DNA of 64,000 bases from Serratia liquefaciens (GTDB taxonomy: Bacteria; Pseudomonadota; Gammaproteobacteria; Enterobacterales; Enterobacteriaceae). Where the stretch lies: assembly GCF_027594825.1 (NCBI RefSeq), contig NZ_CP088930.1, positions 2,727,019-2,791,018 of the forward strand, given 5' to 3'. Positions 26,978 through 37,556 of the stretch are shown in pieces. The translations under genes were made by a program, and so were the position numbers. Each line of letters opens with the position of its first letter. Position 1 is the first letter of the stretch. Below the pieces are notes generated by a model. The model was not told the DNA's origin, did not search any database, and saw nothing but the letters and a program-made list of their open reading frames with translations.

Positions 26978-28828
26978 TTAGCCTCCCAGCTTGCTCTTGT
27001 CGCGTACGGCACCTTTGTCGGCGCTGGTCGCCAACATGGCATAGGCACGCAGCGCCAAGGAAACCTGACGCTCGCGATTTTTCGGTGTCCAGGCGCGATC
27101 GCCTCGCGCCAGCTCAACTTCGCGGCGAGCCGCCAGTTCACTGTCCGAAACGTCCAGCACCATGCTGCGTTTTGGAATATCGATGTCGATCATGTCGCCA
27201 TCTTCGATCAGTGCAATCAGGCCGCCGCTGCCCGCTTCCGGGGAAACGTGGCCGATAGACAGGCCCGAAGTGCCGCCGGAAAAACGCCCGTCGGTGATCA
27301 ACGCACAGGCTTTTCCCAGGCCCATGGATTTCAGGTAGGTGGTGGGATACAGCATTTCCTGCATGCCCGGCCCGCCTTTCGGCCCTTCGTAGCGGATCAC
27401 CACCACGTCACCGGCAACCACTTTGCCGCCGAGGATAGCTTCCACCGCCGAGTCCTGGCTTTCGTACACTTTGGCCGGGCCGCGGAAAATCAGGTTGTCT
27501 TTGTCGACGCCGGCGGTTTTCACGATGCTGCCGTCCTGCGCCATGTTGCCGTACAGCACGGCCAGGCCGCCATCCTGGCTGAACGCATTTTCCAGCGAGC
27601 GGATACAGCCCTCTGCGCGATCATCGTCCAGCGTATCCCAGCGGCAGTCCTGCGAGAACGCCTGGGTGGTACGAATACCCGCCGGGCCGGCGCGGAACAT
27701 TTTTTTCACCGCCTCATCCTTGGTCAGCATAATGTCATACTGCTCCAGCGTCTGCGGCAGGGTCAGGCCCAGTATGTTGTTCACATCGCGGTTCAACAGG
27801 CCTGCGCGATCCAGCTCACCGAGGATGGCCAGTACGCCACCGGCACGGTGCACGTCTTCCATATGGTATTTCGGGGTACTTGGCGCCACTTTACACAGGT
27901 GCGGCACCTTGCGTGACAGGCGGTCGATATCTTCCATGGTGAAATCAATTTCGCCCTCCTGCGCCGCAGCCAGCAGGTGCAGCACGGTGTTGGTCGAGCC
28001 GCCCATGGCGATGTCCAGCGTCATGGCGTTTTCAAACGCCGCCTTGTTGGCGATGCTGCGCGGCAGTGCACTTTCATCGTCCTGTTCGTAATAACGTTTG
28101 GTCAGGGCAACGATGCGTTTGCCGGCGTTGAGGAACAGATCCTTACGGTCGGCATGGGTCGCCAGCAGCGAGCCGTTGCCCGGCTGCGACAGGCCCAGCG
28201 CTTCGGTCAGGCAGTTCATCGAGTTGGCGGTGAACATACCGGAACAGGAGCCGCAGGTCGGGCAGGCGGAGCGTTCGATTTGTTCGCTGTCGGCGTCGCT
28301 GACGTTCGGGTTAGCCCCCTGGATCATTGCGTCAACCAGATCCAGCTTGATGATTTGATTGGAGAGCTTGGTCTTGCCGGCCTCCATCGGGCCGCCGGAA
28401 ACGAAAATCACCGGAATGTTCAGGCGCAATGACGCCATCAGCATGCCCGGGGTGATTTTGTCGCAGTTGGAAATGCACACCATCGCGTCCGCGCAGTGGG
28501 CATTCACCATGTATTCAACCGAGTCGGCGATCAGTTCGCGTGACGGCAGGGAATAGAGCATGCCGCCGTGGCCCATGGCGATACCGTCATCCACCGCAAT
28601 GGTGTTGAACTCTTTGGCAACGCCGCCTGAGGCTTCGATCTGTTCTGCAACCAGCTTGCCCAAATCACGCAGATGCACATGGCCCGGAACGAACTGGGTA
28701 AATGAGTTGACCACCGCAATAATGGGTTTGCCAAAATCGTCGTCGGTCATTCCGGTCGCGCGCCATAATGCGCGGGCACCCGCCATGTTGCGGCCGTGGG
28801 TGGTGGTGGCGGAACGGTACTTAGGCAT
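26978..28828 (-). CDS. ilvD: Dihydroxy-acid dehydratase
   Basis: Iron-sulfur enzyme producing the 2-oxo acid precursors of valine and isoleucine. Length is 616 residues from the ATG at 28828 ([10 protein letters not shown]), with GGAG eight bases upstream; an upstream GTG at 28837 is less likely. Cluster cysteines are seen in SNCDKITPG and in [18 protein letters not shown]. The gene follows ilvE after 96 bases and is nearly contiguous with ilvA. Confidence 0.97.
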   Translation of the reverse strand: MPKYRSATTTHGRNMAGARALWRATGMTDDDFGKPIIAVVNSFTQFVPGHVHLRDLGKLVAEQIEASGGVAKEFNTIAVDDGIAMGHGGMLYSLPSRELIADSVEYMVNAHCADAMVCISNCDKITPGMLMASLRLNIPVIFVSGGPMEAGKTKLSNQIIKLDLVDAMIQGANPNVSDADSEQIERSACPTCGSCSGMFTANSMNCLTEALGLSQPGNGSLLATHADRKDLFLNAGKRIVALTKRYYEQDDESALPRSIANKAAFENAMTLDIAMGGSTNTVLHLLAAAQEGEIDFTMEDIDRLSRKVPHLCKVAPSTPKYHMEDVHRAGGVLAILGELDRAGLLNRDVNNILGLTLPQTLEQYDIMLTKDEAVKKMFRAGPAGIRTTQAFSQDCRWDTLDDDRAEGCIRSLENAFSQDGGLAVLYGNMAQDGSIVKTAGVDKDNLIFRGPAKVYESQDSAVEAILGGKVVAGDVVVIRYEGPKGGPGMQEMLYPTTYLKSMGLGKACALITDGRFSGGTSGLSIGHVSPEAGSGGLIALIEDGDMIDIDIPKRSMVLDVSDSELAARREVELARGDRAWTPKNRERQVSLALRAYAMLATSADKGAVRDKSKLGG

Positions 28829-28924
28829 GCTCTTCACTCCAAATGTATTTATTACAGGCGGCGAACGAACCGCCTGGATATTCTTGTCTGTCTGTCGTTT
28901 TACCCTAACAGGTAACGTCGTTAT

Positions 28925-29851
28925 TTATGGATTTACCGGATCCAGCCAGCCGTATTTGTCTTCGGTCTTGCCGGTAAACAGGCCAAAGAACGCCTGTTGA
29001 ATTTGTTTGGTCACCGGGCCGCATTTGCCAATGCCGACCTGGATGCCGTCGACGCTGCGCACCGGGGTGATTTCCGCCGCGGTGCCGGACATGAACACTT
29101 CGTCGGCCAGGTATAGCGACTCGCGGGACAGCACCTGCTCACGCACTTCGAAGCCCATGTCTTTCGCCAGCTTGATGATGGCGTCGCGGGTAATGCCCGG
29201 CAGTGCGGAAGAGGTGAACGGCGGGGTGAACAACACGCCGTCTTTCACTTCAAACAGGTTCTCGCCCGCCCCTTCGGAAATATAGCCGTGCACGTCGAGC
29301 GCAATCCCTTCCTGATAACCGTGGCGGCGCGCTTCGCTGCCCACCAGCAGGGAGGAAAGGTAGTTACCGCCGGCTTTGGCCGCGGTTGGGATGGTATTTG
29401 GCGCCACCCGGTGCCAGGACGAAACCATCGCATCGATGCCTTGCTCCAGCGCCTCTTCACCCAGGTACGCGCCCCAAGGAAACGCCGCGATAATCACGTC
29501 TGTCTTGTATCCGGCCGGCGGGTTAACCCCCATGCCGACGTCCCCCACAAACACCAGCGGACGAATATAAGCGCTGACCAGGTTGTTTTTACGCAGCGTA
29601 GCGCGGCAGGCTTCCATCAGCTCATCAACGCTTTGCGATACCGGCATGCGGTAGATTTTTGCCGAGTCGTGCAGGCGTTGCATATGCTCGCGGTGACGGA
29701 ACACCACCGGGCCTTTATGCGAGTCATAGCAACGAACGCCTTCAAACACCGAAGTGCCGTAGTGCAGCGCATGCGACATCACGTGCACTTTGGCGTCAGC
29801 CCAGGGAACCATCTCACCATTGAACCAAATGTAATCGGCTTTCTTCGTCAT
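28925..29851 (-). CDS. ilvE: Branched-chain amino-acid aminotransferase
   Basis: Fold-type IV PLP aminotransferase for the last step of Val, Ile and Leu synthesis, 308 residues. The catalytic Lys is in TAAKAGGNYLSS (about residue 160), and the class IV signature with SEGAGENLFEV and the GTAAEITPV phosphate-binding segment are present. It lies 22 bases after ilvM within ilvGMEDA. Confidence 0.97.
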   Translation of the reverse strand: MTKKADYIWFNGEMVPWADAKVHVMSHALHYGTSVFEGVRCYDSHKGPVVFRHREHMQRLHDSAKIYRMPVSQSVDELMEACRATLRKNNLVSAYIRPLVFVGDVGMGVNPPAGYKTDVIIAAFPWGAYLGEEALEQGIDAMVSSWHRVAPNTIPTAAKAGGNYLSSLLVGSEARRHGYQEGIALDVHGYISEGAGENLFEVKDGVLFTPPFTSSALPGITRDAIIKLAKDMGFEVREQVLSRESLYLADEVFMSGTAAEITPVRSVDGIQVGIGKCGPVTKQIQQAFFGLFTGKTEDKYGWLDPVNP

Positions 29852-29873
29852 TATTCTTTATCCTTCTCACGCA

Positions 29874-30131
29874 TCAGGCGCTTATTTGTTGTGATGTTTG
29901 CTGTTGGATCTCAACGCAGGAGACGTCCATCAGTTTGCTCAACTGAGATGACAGTAGATCCACCGGACGCTGGCTGGCAACGGTCAATTCAATATTAATC
30001 TTGTCGGTATTTGATGCCGAAACCATATTCATAGCACAAACCTGAAAGCCGCGGTGACGCACGACGCGCAATACGCGCTCTAACATTTCAGGGCGAAAAC
30101 GGGCCTGGATCGAGAGTTGATGCTGCATCAT
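29874..30131 (-). CDS. ilvM: Acetolactate synthase II regulatory subunit
   Basis: Small ACT-domain subunit of acetohydroxyacid synthase II, 85 residues (E. coli 87). The ACT pattern with [19 protein letters not shown] is clear. Its ATG overlaps the ilvG stop by four bases, indicating translational coupling with the catalytic subunit. Confidence 0.95.
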   Translation of the reverse strand: MMQHQLSIQARFRPEMLERVLRVVRHRGFQVCAMNMVSASNTDKINIELTVASQRPVDLLSSQLSKLMDVSCVEIQQQTSQQISA

Positions 30132-31774
30132 GAGATTTTCTCCAACATGGTTTCGTTACCGGCACCCGGCGGCACCAGCGGCCAGACGTTTTCGAGTTCA
30201 TCGATCGACACGTGCAGCAGGTATGGCCCTTCGCTGTTGAATAAGGCGTCGAGCGCGTCTGCTACCTGGTCTTTACGGGTGATACGCTGGCCGGGAATGC
30301 CAAAGGCGTTGGCCAACATCAGGAAATCGGGGTTATCGGAGAGGTTGGTTTCGCTGTAACGCCCGTCAAAAAACAGCTGTTGCCACTGGCGAACCATGCC
30401 TAAACGCTGGTTATCCAGTAATACGATTTTCAGCGGCAGCTGTTTGCGTTTTATGGTGCCCAGTTCCTGTACGTTCATCATGAAGGAACCGTCGCCCGAT
30501 ACGCAGATCACCGTATCCTCAGGGCGCGCCATCTGGGCGCCAACCGCGGCCGGCACGCCGAACCCCATCGTGCCCAAACCGCTGGAGGTGATGAAATTCT
30601 CCGGGCGCTCGAAGGTCATGTGCTGCGCACTCCACATCTGGTGCTGGCCCACGTCGGTGGTCACCACGCTGTTGGCCGGCTTGCGCTCGGACAGCTGTTT
30701 CAACAACAGCGGCGCGTAGATCGGCTGGCCCGGATGATCATAACGCCAGGTGTGGGTTTCCTTCAGCTCAGCCACCCGCTGCTGCCAGGCGGCAATCTTC
30801 AGCGGCTGCTGCAACGCCGGCAGCAAGGCCTTCAAATCGCCCTCCAGCGCAACGTGCGCCTGGCGCAATTTGCTCATTTCCGCCGGATCGATATCCATGT
30901 GGATCACCTTGGCATGCGGCGCGAAAGCATTCAGTTTCCCGGTCACGCGGTCGTCGAAACGCGCGCCGACAGCGATCAGCAGATCGCACTCCTGCACCGC
31001 CAGGTTGCCACCCTTGGTGCCGTGCATGCCCAACATACCGAGGTAATACGGGTGAGCAGCATCCGCCGCACCCAACCCTTTTAGCGTGACAACGTTGGGC
31101 ATTTGAGTCACCGCGATAAACTCACGCAGCGCTGGTACCGCCTGTGCCATGCCTACGCCGCCGCCGATGTACAACATCGGTTTGTGCGCCTGTGCCAGCA
31201 ACTCAGCGGCCTGCGCTACCTCTGCTGCCGGGTAGTGTAATTCTTCGACGACCGGCACCAGGTGCGGATGCAGCTCGCCGTGGGCCAGTTGGATGTCTTT
31301 CGGGATGTCGATCAGCACCGGACCAGGGCGGCCGCTACAGGCGATGGCAAAGGCTTCCGCCATGATGCCCGGCAGCGCGTCCAGTGATTCCACCAGGAAG
31401 CTGTGTTTGGTGCAGGCCAGAGACAGGCCGAGAACATCGATCTCCTGAAAGGCATCGGTGCCAATCAGCGCGGAACCCACCTGGCCGGTGATGGCCACTA
31501 ACGGAACCGAATCCAGCAGCGCATCGGCCAGGCCGGTGATCAAATTGGTGGCTCCGGGGCCAGAGGTGGCGATACAAACGCCGACTTTGCCGGTTGCGCG
31601 GGCATAACCAATGGCAGCCATTGCGGCGCCTTGTTCGTGGCGGCACAGTAGGTGTTCCACCCCACCGTCATACAATGCATCGTAGACTGGCATGATTGCG
31701 CCACCTGGATAGCCGAATACCTTATCAACTCCCTGCGCACGCAATGCTTGTACTACCCACTGAGCCCCGTTCAT
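30128..31774 (-). CDS. ilvG: Acetolactate synthase II catalytic subunit, intact
   Basis: Thiamine-diphosphate enzyme that condenses pyruvate with pyruvate or 2-oxobutyrate. At 548 residues it is full length and unbroken, unlike the frameshifted ilvG of E. coli K-12. The catalytic Glu is in [11 protein letters not shown] (about residue 47) and the ThDP/Mg motif runs from GDGSFMMN to LLDNQ near 430-460. AHAS II is the valine-insensitive form, so this strain should tolerate valine. It lies downstream of the leader, attenuator and ilvX. Confidence 0.97.
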   Translation of the reverse strand: MNGAQWVVQALRAQGVDKVFGYPGGAIMPVYDALYDGGVEHLLCRHEQGAAMAAIGYARATGKVGVCIATSGPGATNLITGLADALLDSVPLVAITGQVGSALIGTDAFQEIDVLGLSLACTKHSFLVESLDALPGIMAEAFAIACSGRPGPVLIDIPKDIQLAHGELHPHLVPVVEELHYPAAEVAQAAELLAQAHKPMLYIGGGVGMAQAVPALREFIAVTQMPNVVTLKGLGAADAAHPYYLGMLGMHGTKGGNLAVQECDLLIAVGARFDDRVTGKLNAFAPHAKVIHMDIDPAEMSKLRQAHVALEGDLKALLPALQQPLKIAAWQQRVAELKETHTWRYDHPGQPIYAPLLLKQLSERKPANSVVTTDVGQHQMWSAQHMTFERPENFITSSGLGTMGFGVPAAVGAQMARPEDTVICVSGDGSFMMNVQELGTIKRKQLPLKIVLLDNQRLGMVRQWQQLFFDGRYSETNLSDNPDFLMLANAFGIPGQRITRKDQVADALDALFNSEGPYLLHVSIDELENVWPLVPPGAGNETMLEKIS

Positions 31775-31776
31775 AG

Positions 31777-31827
31777 TTATTTCCCCGCCTTACTTCGACA
31801 ACTGCAGGATTTTGTTCTGTTATTCAT
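31777..31827 (-). CDS. ilvX: IlvX small peptide
   Basis: A 16-codon reading frame, [16 protein letters not shown], between the attenuator and ilvG. It aligns with E. coli IlvX (also 16 residues, starting MNNSTK), and an AGGA ribosome site lies seven bases upstream. The stop ends two bases before the ilvG ATG, so it may couple ribosomes onto ilvG. Function is unknown. Conservation of start, length and sequence supports it as real. Confidence 0.8.
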   Translation of the reverse strand: MNNRTKSCSCRSKAGK

Positions 31828-31857
31828 ATTCTTATCCTCGCTTCACTTTTCTCTTGC

Positions 31858-31893
31858 CAATAAAAAACCCCCGGACCTTTCGGTGCGGGGGTT
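31858..31893 (-). terminator. ilv operon attenuator terminator
   Basis: On the minus strand AACCCCCG pairs with CGGGGGTT and is followed by a T-run, between the ilvL stop and ilvX. This is the terminator of the classical multivalent ilv attenuator: stalling at Ile, Val or Leu codons of ilvL would favour the antiterminator. Confidence 0.92.
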
Positions 31894-31916
31894 CTCTTGC
31901 GATTCCGGCTTGTTTT

Positions 31917-32015
31917 CTAAGCCATTCTTCGTCCAAGTGCAGCCCCGCACGGTGGGATAATAATCACCACCACGCTAATCACGACTAGGCTAATCACTTG
32001 GGCAAAGGCTTTCAT
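31917..32015 (-). CDS. ilvL: ilvGMEDA leader peptide
   Basis: A 32-codon leader peptide; the core VISLVVISVVVIIIPPC is rich in Ile, Val and Leu codons and is identical to E. coli IlvL in that core, while the N-terminus differs (MKAFAQ). Ribosome speed over these codons senses charged tRNA-Ile, -Val and -Leu and sets attenuation downstream. It ends with LGRRMA, 24 bases before the terminator hairpin. Confidence 0.95.
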   Translation of the reverse strand: MKAFAQVISLVVISVVVIIIPPCGAALGRRMA

Positions 32016-32057
32016 AATGGGTTTGTTCACTGTGCTCGTTTCGAACTAATACCTACA

Positions 32058-32087
32058 GAGGTACCATAGTCCCGCGCGGCATGACAA
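32058..32087 (-). promoter_or_regulatory. Possible ilv operon promoter
   Basis: On the minus strand TTGTCA (32082-32087) and TACCTC (32058-32063) with an 18-base spacer give a possible sigma-70 promoter about 45 bases before ilvL. The -10 is poor, so exact elements are uncertain, but the operon promoter must lie in 32016-32148. Confidence 0.4.
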
Positions 32088-32148
32088 CACTTTTTTTGCG
32101 TTATTATTCGGCGCAATCTGGTCATACCTCGTGCAAAATGTCCGGTAT

Positions 32149-33381
32149 TCAAACGTTAGCCTGCACGCCTGAAGACTTCACGGCACCCGAGATCGCTTTA
32201 CCGCGCGTGTCCTTCCCAAAGAACACCAACAACGCAATCACGATTGCTACCGTACCGGCGATAATCGCCATTGCCAGCCCGTAATTATGGCCGTTATGTT
32301 CCGCTATCGTCGCCTGCAGCGTGGCGTTGACCGAGGCAATCAGATTACCCAATTGATAAACAAACCCCGGCAGTACCGCGCGGGTATTGGCCGGCACCAA
32401 TTCGGTAAGGTAAGTCGGCACCACGCCCCAGGCGCCCTGTACCATGAACTGCATCAGGAATGCGCCAATCCCCAGCATCAGCGAGCCGCTGGAAAACGCC
32501 CACAGCGGGATCACCGGCAACGCCAGCAAGGCGGCAATGATGATCGCCTTCTTACGGCCGATTTTTTCCGACAGCGCTCCAAAGAAAACGCCACCGATAA
32601 TTGATGCGATATTGTAGCTAATGGCAATGATACTGACGGTTTTAGGGTCGAAACCGTGCTGAACTTTCAAAAACACCGGATACATATCCTGAGTGCCGTG
32701 CGAGAAGAAATTGAACGCCGCCATCAGCAATACCAGGTAGCCGCACAGTTTCCAATGGCTCTTCAGCACCGGCAGCAATGCGCTGCTTTCCTTGCGTTCT
32801 CGGGCTGCCAGCCACACCGGCGACTCCTGCACGCAGTAGTAAATAAACGGCAGCAATAAAATGGGTGCCGCGCCGATCACGAACATGCCGCGCCAACCGA
32901 TAATTTCAAACAGCAGGCCATACACTACCGCCGCCAACAGGTAACCAAAGGGGTAGCCGGCCTGGAAAATCCCCGACATCAGGCCACGCGAACGATCGGG
33001 GATGGTTTCCATCGCCAGCGATGAGGCCACGCCCCAGATCCCGCCCATCGCTACGCCGTACAACACCCGCAGCAGCAGGAATACCGTCAACGAGGGTGCC
33101 GCCGCGGACAGCAGTTCAAACACCGAGAAGAACACGATATTCAGCATCAAAATCGGTTTGCGGCCATATTTTTCCGCCGCACGGCCAAAGATCAGCGCGC
33201 CGATCGGGCGTACCGCCAGCGTCAGCAGGATCGCCAGCGTGACCTCCTCCATGCCGACATGGAAAGATTGCGCGATATCGCTGAGCAGAAAGACCAGCAC
33301 GAAGAAATCGAAAGCATCAAGCGTCCAGCTTGAAAAGCTGGCGATGGCTGCATTGCGTTGCAGCGGTGTCCAACCAAACAT
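32149..33381 (-). CDS. MFS carboxylate/sialate-type transporter
   Basis: A 410-residue 12-helix MFS carrier resembling the sialate:H+ symporter (SHS) branch that includes NanT and lactate carriers. The first-helix motif WTLDAFDFFVLVFLLSD and the loop motif GRAAEKYGRKPIL are typical; a second GALSEKIGRKKA repeat occurs after helix 8. Substrate cannot be assigned. It is transcribed toward the ilv leader with no obvious terminator before the ilv promoter region. This gene is absent between comM and ilvL in E. coli. Confidence 0.8.
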   Translation of the reverse strand: MFGWTPLQRNAAIASFSSWTLDAFDFFVLVFLLSDIAQSFHVGMEEVTLAILLTLAVRPIGALIFGRAAEKYGRKPILMLNIVFFSVFELLSAAAPSLTVFLLLRVLYGVAMGGIWGVASSLAMETIPDRSRGLMSGIFQAGYPFGYLLAAVVYGLLFEIIGWRGMFVIGAAPILLLPFIYYCVQESPVWLAARERKESSALLPVLKSHWKLCGYLVLLMAAFNFFSHGTQDMYPVFLKVQHGFDPKTVSIIAISYNIASIIGGVFFGALSEKIGRKKAIIIAALLALPVIPLWAFSSGSLMLGIGAFLMQFMVQGAWGVVPTYLTELVPANTRAVLPGFVYQLGNLIASVNATLQATIAEHNGHNYGLAMAIIAGTVAIVIALLVFFGKDTRGKAISGAVKSSGVQANV

Positions 33382-33722
33382 AATGTTATCCCTACCGTAG
33401 AGTACGAAGTCATGAGGTTTAGCGGCTGCCGCGGCAGAATGCAGCGGCGGTCGGATTTTGTTAATTAAGTGATTTTTATTTTAATCAATTGTTAAATACA
33501 CCCATTTCCCCCTCGCCTGCAATATGGTTAGCCTGCTAATGTGTTGCAGCGTTCGCGTAATTGTTAAGGGGTATTGCCGCCCTTTGCGAAGCCCTGCACA
33601 AAAAACAGCTATCTATCTGAAACCAATTATTTTAATCGCGGCTTATCGCGCAAATATTCCAAGGGCCAAGCGCGACGACGCAACACATCCCGCATCATGT
33701 TGCCTTCAGTAAGGAGAGCAAT
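33382..33722. other. Intergenic region between MFS gene and comM
   Basis: Holds divergent promoters for the transporter and comM. An AT-rich imperfect inverted repeat (TTAATTAA ... TTAATCAATT) lies at 33460-33490. A clear AAGGAGAG ribosome site for comM is at its right end. No gene was seen. Confidence 0.4.
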
Positions 33723-35246
33723 ATGTCACTGGCAGTGATCTATACCCGGGCCACGCTGGGCGTTCAGGCCCCTTCGGTTACGGTGGAAGTGCATATCAGT
33801 AATGGATTGCCCGGCCTGACAATGGTCGGCCTGCCGGAAACCACGGTAAAAGAGGCGCGCGATCGGGTGCGCAGCGCCTTGATCAATAACGGTTTCACTT
33901 TTCCCGCACGGCGTATTACCGTCAATCTGGCACCGGCCGATCTGCCCAAGGAAGGCGGTCGCTATGATCTCCCTATTGCGCTGGCTATCCTGGCGGCTTC
34001 CGAACAGCTGCCGGCCGATAAGTTGGCTCGCTATGAGTTTCTTGGCGAACTGGCATTATCTGGCACCCTACGTGGCGTCAGCGGAGCCATCCCCGCCGCG
34101 CTGGCCGCTATGGAGTCAGGACGGCAATTGGTTTTGGCGGCCGCCAATGGGCCGGAGGTGGGGCTAATTACGCAGAGCAAAACCCTGGTGGCGGACCACC
34201 TGTTGGAGGTGTGCGCCTTTGTGTTGGGTAAAGAAGATTTACCGGTAGCCCATGCGCCGCCGGCAATGAACAACTCGCCAGAACCGGCCGATCTGCAGGA
34301 TATTCTGGGCCAGGAACAGGCAAAGCGAGCGCTGGAAATCGCTGCGGCCGGCGGCCACAACCTGCTGCTGGTTGGCCCGCCAGGCACCGGGAAAACCATG
34401 TTGGCCAGCCGCCTGAATGGTCTTCTCCCGCCGCTGACCGATCGGGAAGCACTGGAAAGCATCGCGGTAGCCAGCCTGCTGCATCATGCTGCGCAAGCGC
34501 TACCGTGGCGACAACGGCCGTTTCGCGCACCGCACCATAGCGCCTCGATGGCTGCCCTGGTCGGCGGTGGTTCGCTGCCGAGGCCGGGTGAAATTTCCAT
34601 GGCACACAACGGTGTCCTGTTTCTGGATGAACTGCCCGAATTCGAAAGACGGGTACTGGATGCGCTGCGCGAACCGCTGGAGTCCGGCGAGATCGTGGTT
34701 TCACGCGCCAGCGCCAAAGTCTGCTTTCCGGCACGGGTACAGCTGATCGCCGCCATGAACCCCAGCCCTACCGGGCATTATCAGGGCATGCATAACCGCG
34801 CATCGCCACAGCAGGTCCTTCGCTATCTTGGGCGGCTTTCAGGGCCCTTTCTCGATCGCTTCGATCTCTCGATTGAAGTGCCACTGTTACCGCCAGGCTT
34901 GCTTAGCAAAAAGCGCATTGCCGGTGAAAACAGCACTCAGGTAAGGGGGCGAGTGCTGTTGGCGCGCGAAAGGCAGCTCAGCCGAGCGGGAAAGATTAAT
35001 GCCCTGTTGAATAATCATGAGGTCGAACGGGATTGTCGACTTAACGCTGCGGACGCGGATTTTCTTGAAACGACGTTAAACAGGTTGGGATTATCGGTTC
35101 GCGCCTGGCAGCGGATCCTGAAAGTGGCCCGCACGCTGGCGGATTTGGCGGGAGATCGGGATATTGATAAGCGCCACTTGAGTGAAGCGCTTGGCTACCG
35201 CAGTATGGATCGCCTGCTGCTGCAGCTGCATCGCAGCCTGGAATAA
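33723..35246 (+). CDS. comM: ComM/YifB, AAA+ ATPase of the Mg-chelatase type
   Basis: A 507-residue AAA+ protein. Domains: N-terminal ChlI/Lon-S5-like domain (1-180), AAA+ core with Walker A GPPGTGKTM (about 217-225) and Walker B LFLDELPEF (about 300), and a C-terminal Mg-chelatase-like helical domain. ComM homologues are hexameric helicases that promote branch migration during natural transformation in Haemophilus, Vibrio and Acinetobacter; in enterics (YifB) the role is less clear. AAGGAGAG supports the start. Position upstream of and divergent to ilvL matches E. coli apart from the inserted transporter. Confidence 0.94.
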   Translation: MSLAVIYTRATLGVQAPSVTVEVHISNGLPGLTMVGLPETTVKEARDRVRSALINNGFTFPARRITVNLAPADLPKEGGRYDLPIALAILAASEQLPADKLARYEFLGELALSGTLRGVSGAIPAALAAMESGRQLVLAAANGPEVGLITQSKTLVADHLLEVCAFVLGKEDLPVAHAPPAMNNSPEPADLQDILGQEQAKRALEIAAAGGHNLLLVGPPGTGKTMLASRLNGLLPPLTDREALESIAVASLLHHAAQALPWRQRPFRAPHHSASMAALVGGGSLPRPGEISMAHNGVLFLDELPEFERRVLDALREPLESGEIVVSRASAKVCFPARVQLIAAMNPSPTGHYQGMHNRASPQQVLRYLGRLSGPFLDRFDLSIEVPLLPPGLLSKKRIAGENSTQVRGRVLLARERQLSRAGKINALLNNHEVERDCRLNAADADFLETTLNRLGLSVRAWQRILKVARTLADLAGDRDIDKRHLSEALGYRSMDRLLLQLHRSLE

Positions 35247-35248
35247 TA

Positions 35249-35269
35249 ATGGGGCCCAAAGGCCCCATT
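35249..35269. terminator. Convergent terminator hairpin, comM/maoP
   Basis: AATGGGGCC and GGCCCCATT arms enclose CAA immediately after the comM stop and 5 bases before the maoP stop. T-runs are short on both sides. Confidence 0.6.
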
Positions 35270-35273
35270 AAAA

Positions 35274-35612
35274 TCAATCCTCGCTGTCGGTGTAATCTTC
35301 CACCGTATCAGCCTGCGGCTTACCGCCGGACAGGGTATGGAATTTTTTCGGGCGACGTGTGCGCGCCAGATATTTAGCCCATACTTTTTCCTGCTCGGTA
35401 ACCGGTTCGCGCTCACCGTGGCACACTGCGACGAACAACTGTTCTTCTTCAGTGGCCGGCTGGCGTTTACCCATATCCAGCTCGTTGAACGCATACCCGA
35501 AACGCTCTAGCAATTGCGCTTCTTTAATGGTGAAATCGCCGTGACGGGAGAACCCGCGAGGGTAATGTTTATTATCAAAAAAACGATTGGTCGTGGTGAA
35601 GCTATCCGCCAT
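35274..35612 (-). CDS. maoP: MaoP, macrodomain Ori organisation protein
   Basis: A 112-residue protein identical in length and nearly so in sequence to E. coli MaoP (YifE), including [20 protein letters not shown] and the C-terminal [10 protein letters not shown]. With the cis site maoS, MaoP constrains mobility of the Ori macrodomain in E. coli. The start at 35612 has GGAG eight bases upstream; the open frame extends further but is not coding. It is divergent from hdfR as in E. coli, where maoS lies in the gap between them, here 35613-35731. Confidence 0.94.
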   Translation of the reverse strand: MADSFTTTNRFFDNKHYPRGFSRHGDFTIKEAQLLERFGYAFNELDMGKRQPATEEEQLFVAVCHGEREPVTEQEKVWAKYLARTRRPKKFHTLSGGKPQADTVEDYTDSED

Positions 35613-35731
35613 CTGACACGCTCCTAATTCTCTCATGGCCGTGCTGTTTATGGCGCGGAGTATTAGATAGGCTTGACATTGTGTAAAACAAAACATTTAA
35701 ATCTTAACGATAAAAATTACTGGAGATGGGT

Positions 35732-36559
35732 GTGGATACCGAATTACTGAAAACCTTTTTGGAGGTCAGTAGAACGCGTCACTTTGGCCGAGCCGCAGAA
35801 TCCTTGTACTTAACGCAGTCTGCCGTCAGTTTCCGCATCCGCCAGTTAGAAAACCAATTGGGCGCGAATCTGTTCACCCGCCACCGCAACAATATCCGCC
35901 TGACGCCCGCTGGGGAGCGGCTTTTGCCCTATGCGGAGAGCCTGATGATGACCTGGCAATTGGCGAAAAAAGAGGTGGTGCGTTCACTGCAACATACCGA
36001 GTTATCCATCGGTGCCACGGCGTCATTGTGGGAGGCTTATTTGACCCCCTGGCTGCAGTCGCTCTATCAGCAACGTGAGGCATTGCAGCTGGAAGCCAGG
36101 GTGGCGCTACGGCACTCTTTGGTAAAACAGCTGCATGAAAGACAGCTCGATTTGCTCATCACCACCGAGCCGCCAAAGATGGATGAACTGGCCAGCCAGC
36201 TGTTGGGCAATTTCTCGTTGCGGCTGTTCTCTTCCACCCTGCGCGATCAACATGCGCCGATGCCCTATATCAAACTGGAGTGGGGGGCGGATTTCCATCA
36301 GCAGGAAAGCCGCATGCTGGAGAGCGACACTCTGCCGGTGCTCACCACCACCTCTGCGCACCTGACCCGGCAACTGCTGGAAACCACCGGTGGCTGCGCC
36401 TTCCTGCCCAGTCAGTGGGAGAAGGATTACCCGCAGTTGACCGCCATCGCCGAGATCCCGGCCATTATCCGCCCGCTGTACGCCGTCTGGTTGCAAAATA
36501 GTGACCAGCAGCCGCTGATCCGCCAACTGCTGAAAATACCTTTGAAAACCTCAGCATGA
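35732..36559 (+). CDS. hdfR: HdfR, LysR-family regulator
   Basis: A 275-residue LysR-type regulator; E. coli HdfR (279) represses flhDC and activates gltBD. The helix-turn-helix reads [20 protein letters not shown] at about residues 14-33. I prefer the GTG at 35732 (VDTELLKTF): GGAG lies six bases upstream and the protein then starts as in E. coli. The ATG at 35726 would directly abut that ribosome site. The gene converges on yjfF with a 4-base gap. Confidence 0.92.
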   Translation: MDTELLKTFLEVSRTRHFGRAAESLYLTQSAVSFRIRQLENQLGANLFTRHRNNIRLTPAGERLLPYAESLMMTWQLAKKEVVRSLQHTELSIGATASLWEAYLTPWLQSLYQQREALQLEARVALRHSLVKQLHERQLDLLITTEPPKMDELASQLLGNFSLRLFSSTLRDQHAPMPYIKLEWGADFHQQESRMLESDTLPVLTTTSAHLTRQLLETTGGCAFLPSQWEKDYPQLTAIAEIPAIIRPLYAVWLQNSDQQPLIRQLLKIPLKTSA

Positions 36560-36563
36560 GGCG

Positions 36564-37556
36564 CTACAACGGCTTCAACCGAGGAGCCCGAGATTGGGTT
36601 CGCCTGCTGAGCCAAAACGCGCTTATCGCCTTCTGAAGGCCGATAAAGCAGAACAGCAGAATACCGATAACGATTTTTGTCCACCACGAACTGAGCGTGC
36701 CGTCGAAGGTGATGTAGCTCTGAATCAATCCCTGGATCAGCACGCCAAACAGCGTGCCCAAAACGGTGCCTACACCACCGGTCAACAAGGTGCCGCCAAT
36801 CACGACGGCAGCAATGGCATCCAACTCCACGCCGCTGGCCGCCAACGCATAACCTGCCGAGGTATATAGCGAGAAAATGATCCCAGACAGTGCAGCCAGC
36901 GTGCTTGAGAGCATATAAATCAGTACGGTGATGCGTTGTACCGGTACGCCCATCAGTGCGGCAGAGATCCGATTACCGCCGATTGCGTAGACGTTATGCC
37001 CAAAGCGCGTACGGTGTGCCAGCACCATGCCGACCGCCACAACCAATAGCATCACCAGCGCCAACAATGTAAAACGCCCACCGCCCGGCAGTTTCCAGGC
37101 ATAGTTTGCCAGCGTCACATACAGCGGATGATCGATGGGAATCGATTCCTCCGAAACAATAAAACTCATGCCCCGCACGAAGAACATTCCGGCCAGCGTG
37201 ATAATAAACGCCGGTAGCTTCAGTACATCAATGATCCAGCCCATCAGCGCGCCAAACGACGCCCCCAGCAACAGCGCGATGATGAACGCATAACCCGGTG
37301 CAATGCCGTAAGTCCCGATCAACTTGGCCAGCAGCACCCCGGTGAAGGCGATCACCGAGCCGACAGACAGATCGATACCGCCGGAAAGGATCACAAACGT
37401 CATGCCGACCGCGACGATGCCCAGAAAGGCGTTGTCGGTCAGCAAATCGCACCACACCCGCGTTGAGGCAAAGCCGGGAAACTGCGTGAGACAAAAAGCG
37501 TAGCCCAGAAGGAACACCAGGAGGGTAATCAGCAGCGGAAGATTACGTTTGATCAT
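36564..37556 (-). CDS. yjfF: YjfF, sugar ABC transporter permease
   Basis: A 330-residue inner-membrane permease of the ribose/galactofuranose ABC family (AraH/RbsC type). The signature GMTFVILSGGIDLSVGSVI lies near residue 51-69 and the second conserved loop AVVIGGTLLTGGVGTVLGT near 248-266. It forms a heterodimer channel with YtfT and is the last gene of ytfQRT-yjfF; its ATG overlaps the ytfT stop. Strong likeness to E. coli YjfF over the full length. Confidence 0.94.
   Translation of the reverse strand: MIKRNLPLLITLLVFLLGYAFCLTQFPGFASTRVWCDLLTDNAFLGIVAVGMTFVILSGGIDLSVGSVIAFTGVLLAKLIGTYGIAPGYAFIIALLLGASFGALMGWIIDVLKLPAFIITLAGMFFVRGMSFIVSEESIPIDHPLYVTLANYAWKLPGGGRFTLLALVMLLVVAVGMVLAHRTRFGHNVYAIGGNRISAALMGVPVQRITVLIYMLSSTLAALSGIIFSLYTSAGYALAASGVELDAIAAVVIGGTLLTGGVGTVLGTLFGVLIQGLIQSYITFDGTLSSWWTKIVIGILLFCFIGLQKAISAFWLSRRTQSRAPRLKPL

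Noticed and set aside
33580..33610. CRP-S-like competence site upstream of comM
   Set aside because: A TGCGA element is present but the right half does not match TCGCA at the right spacing.
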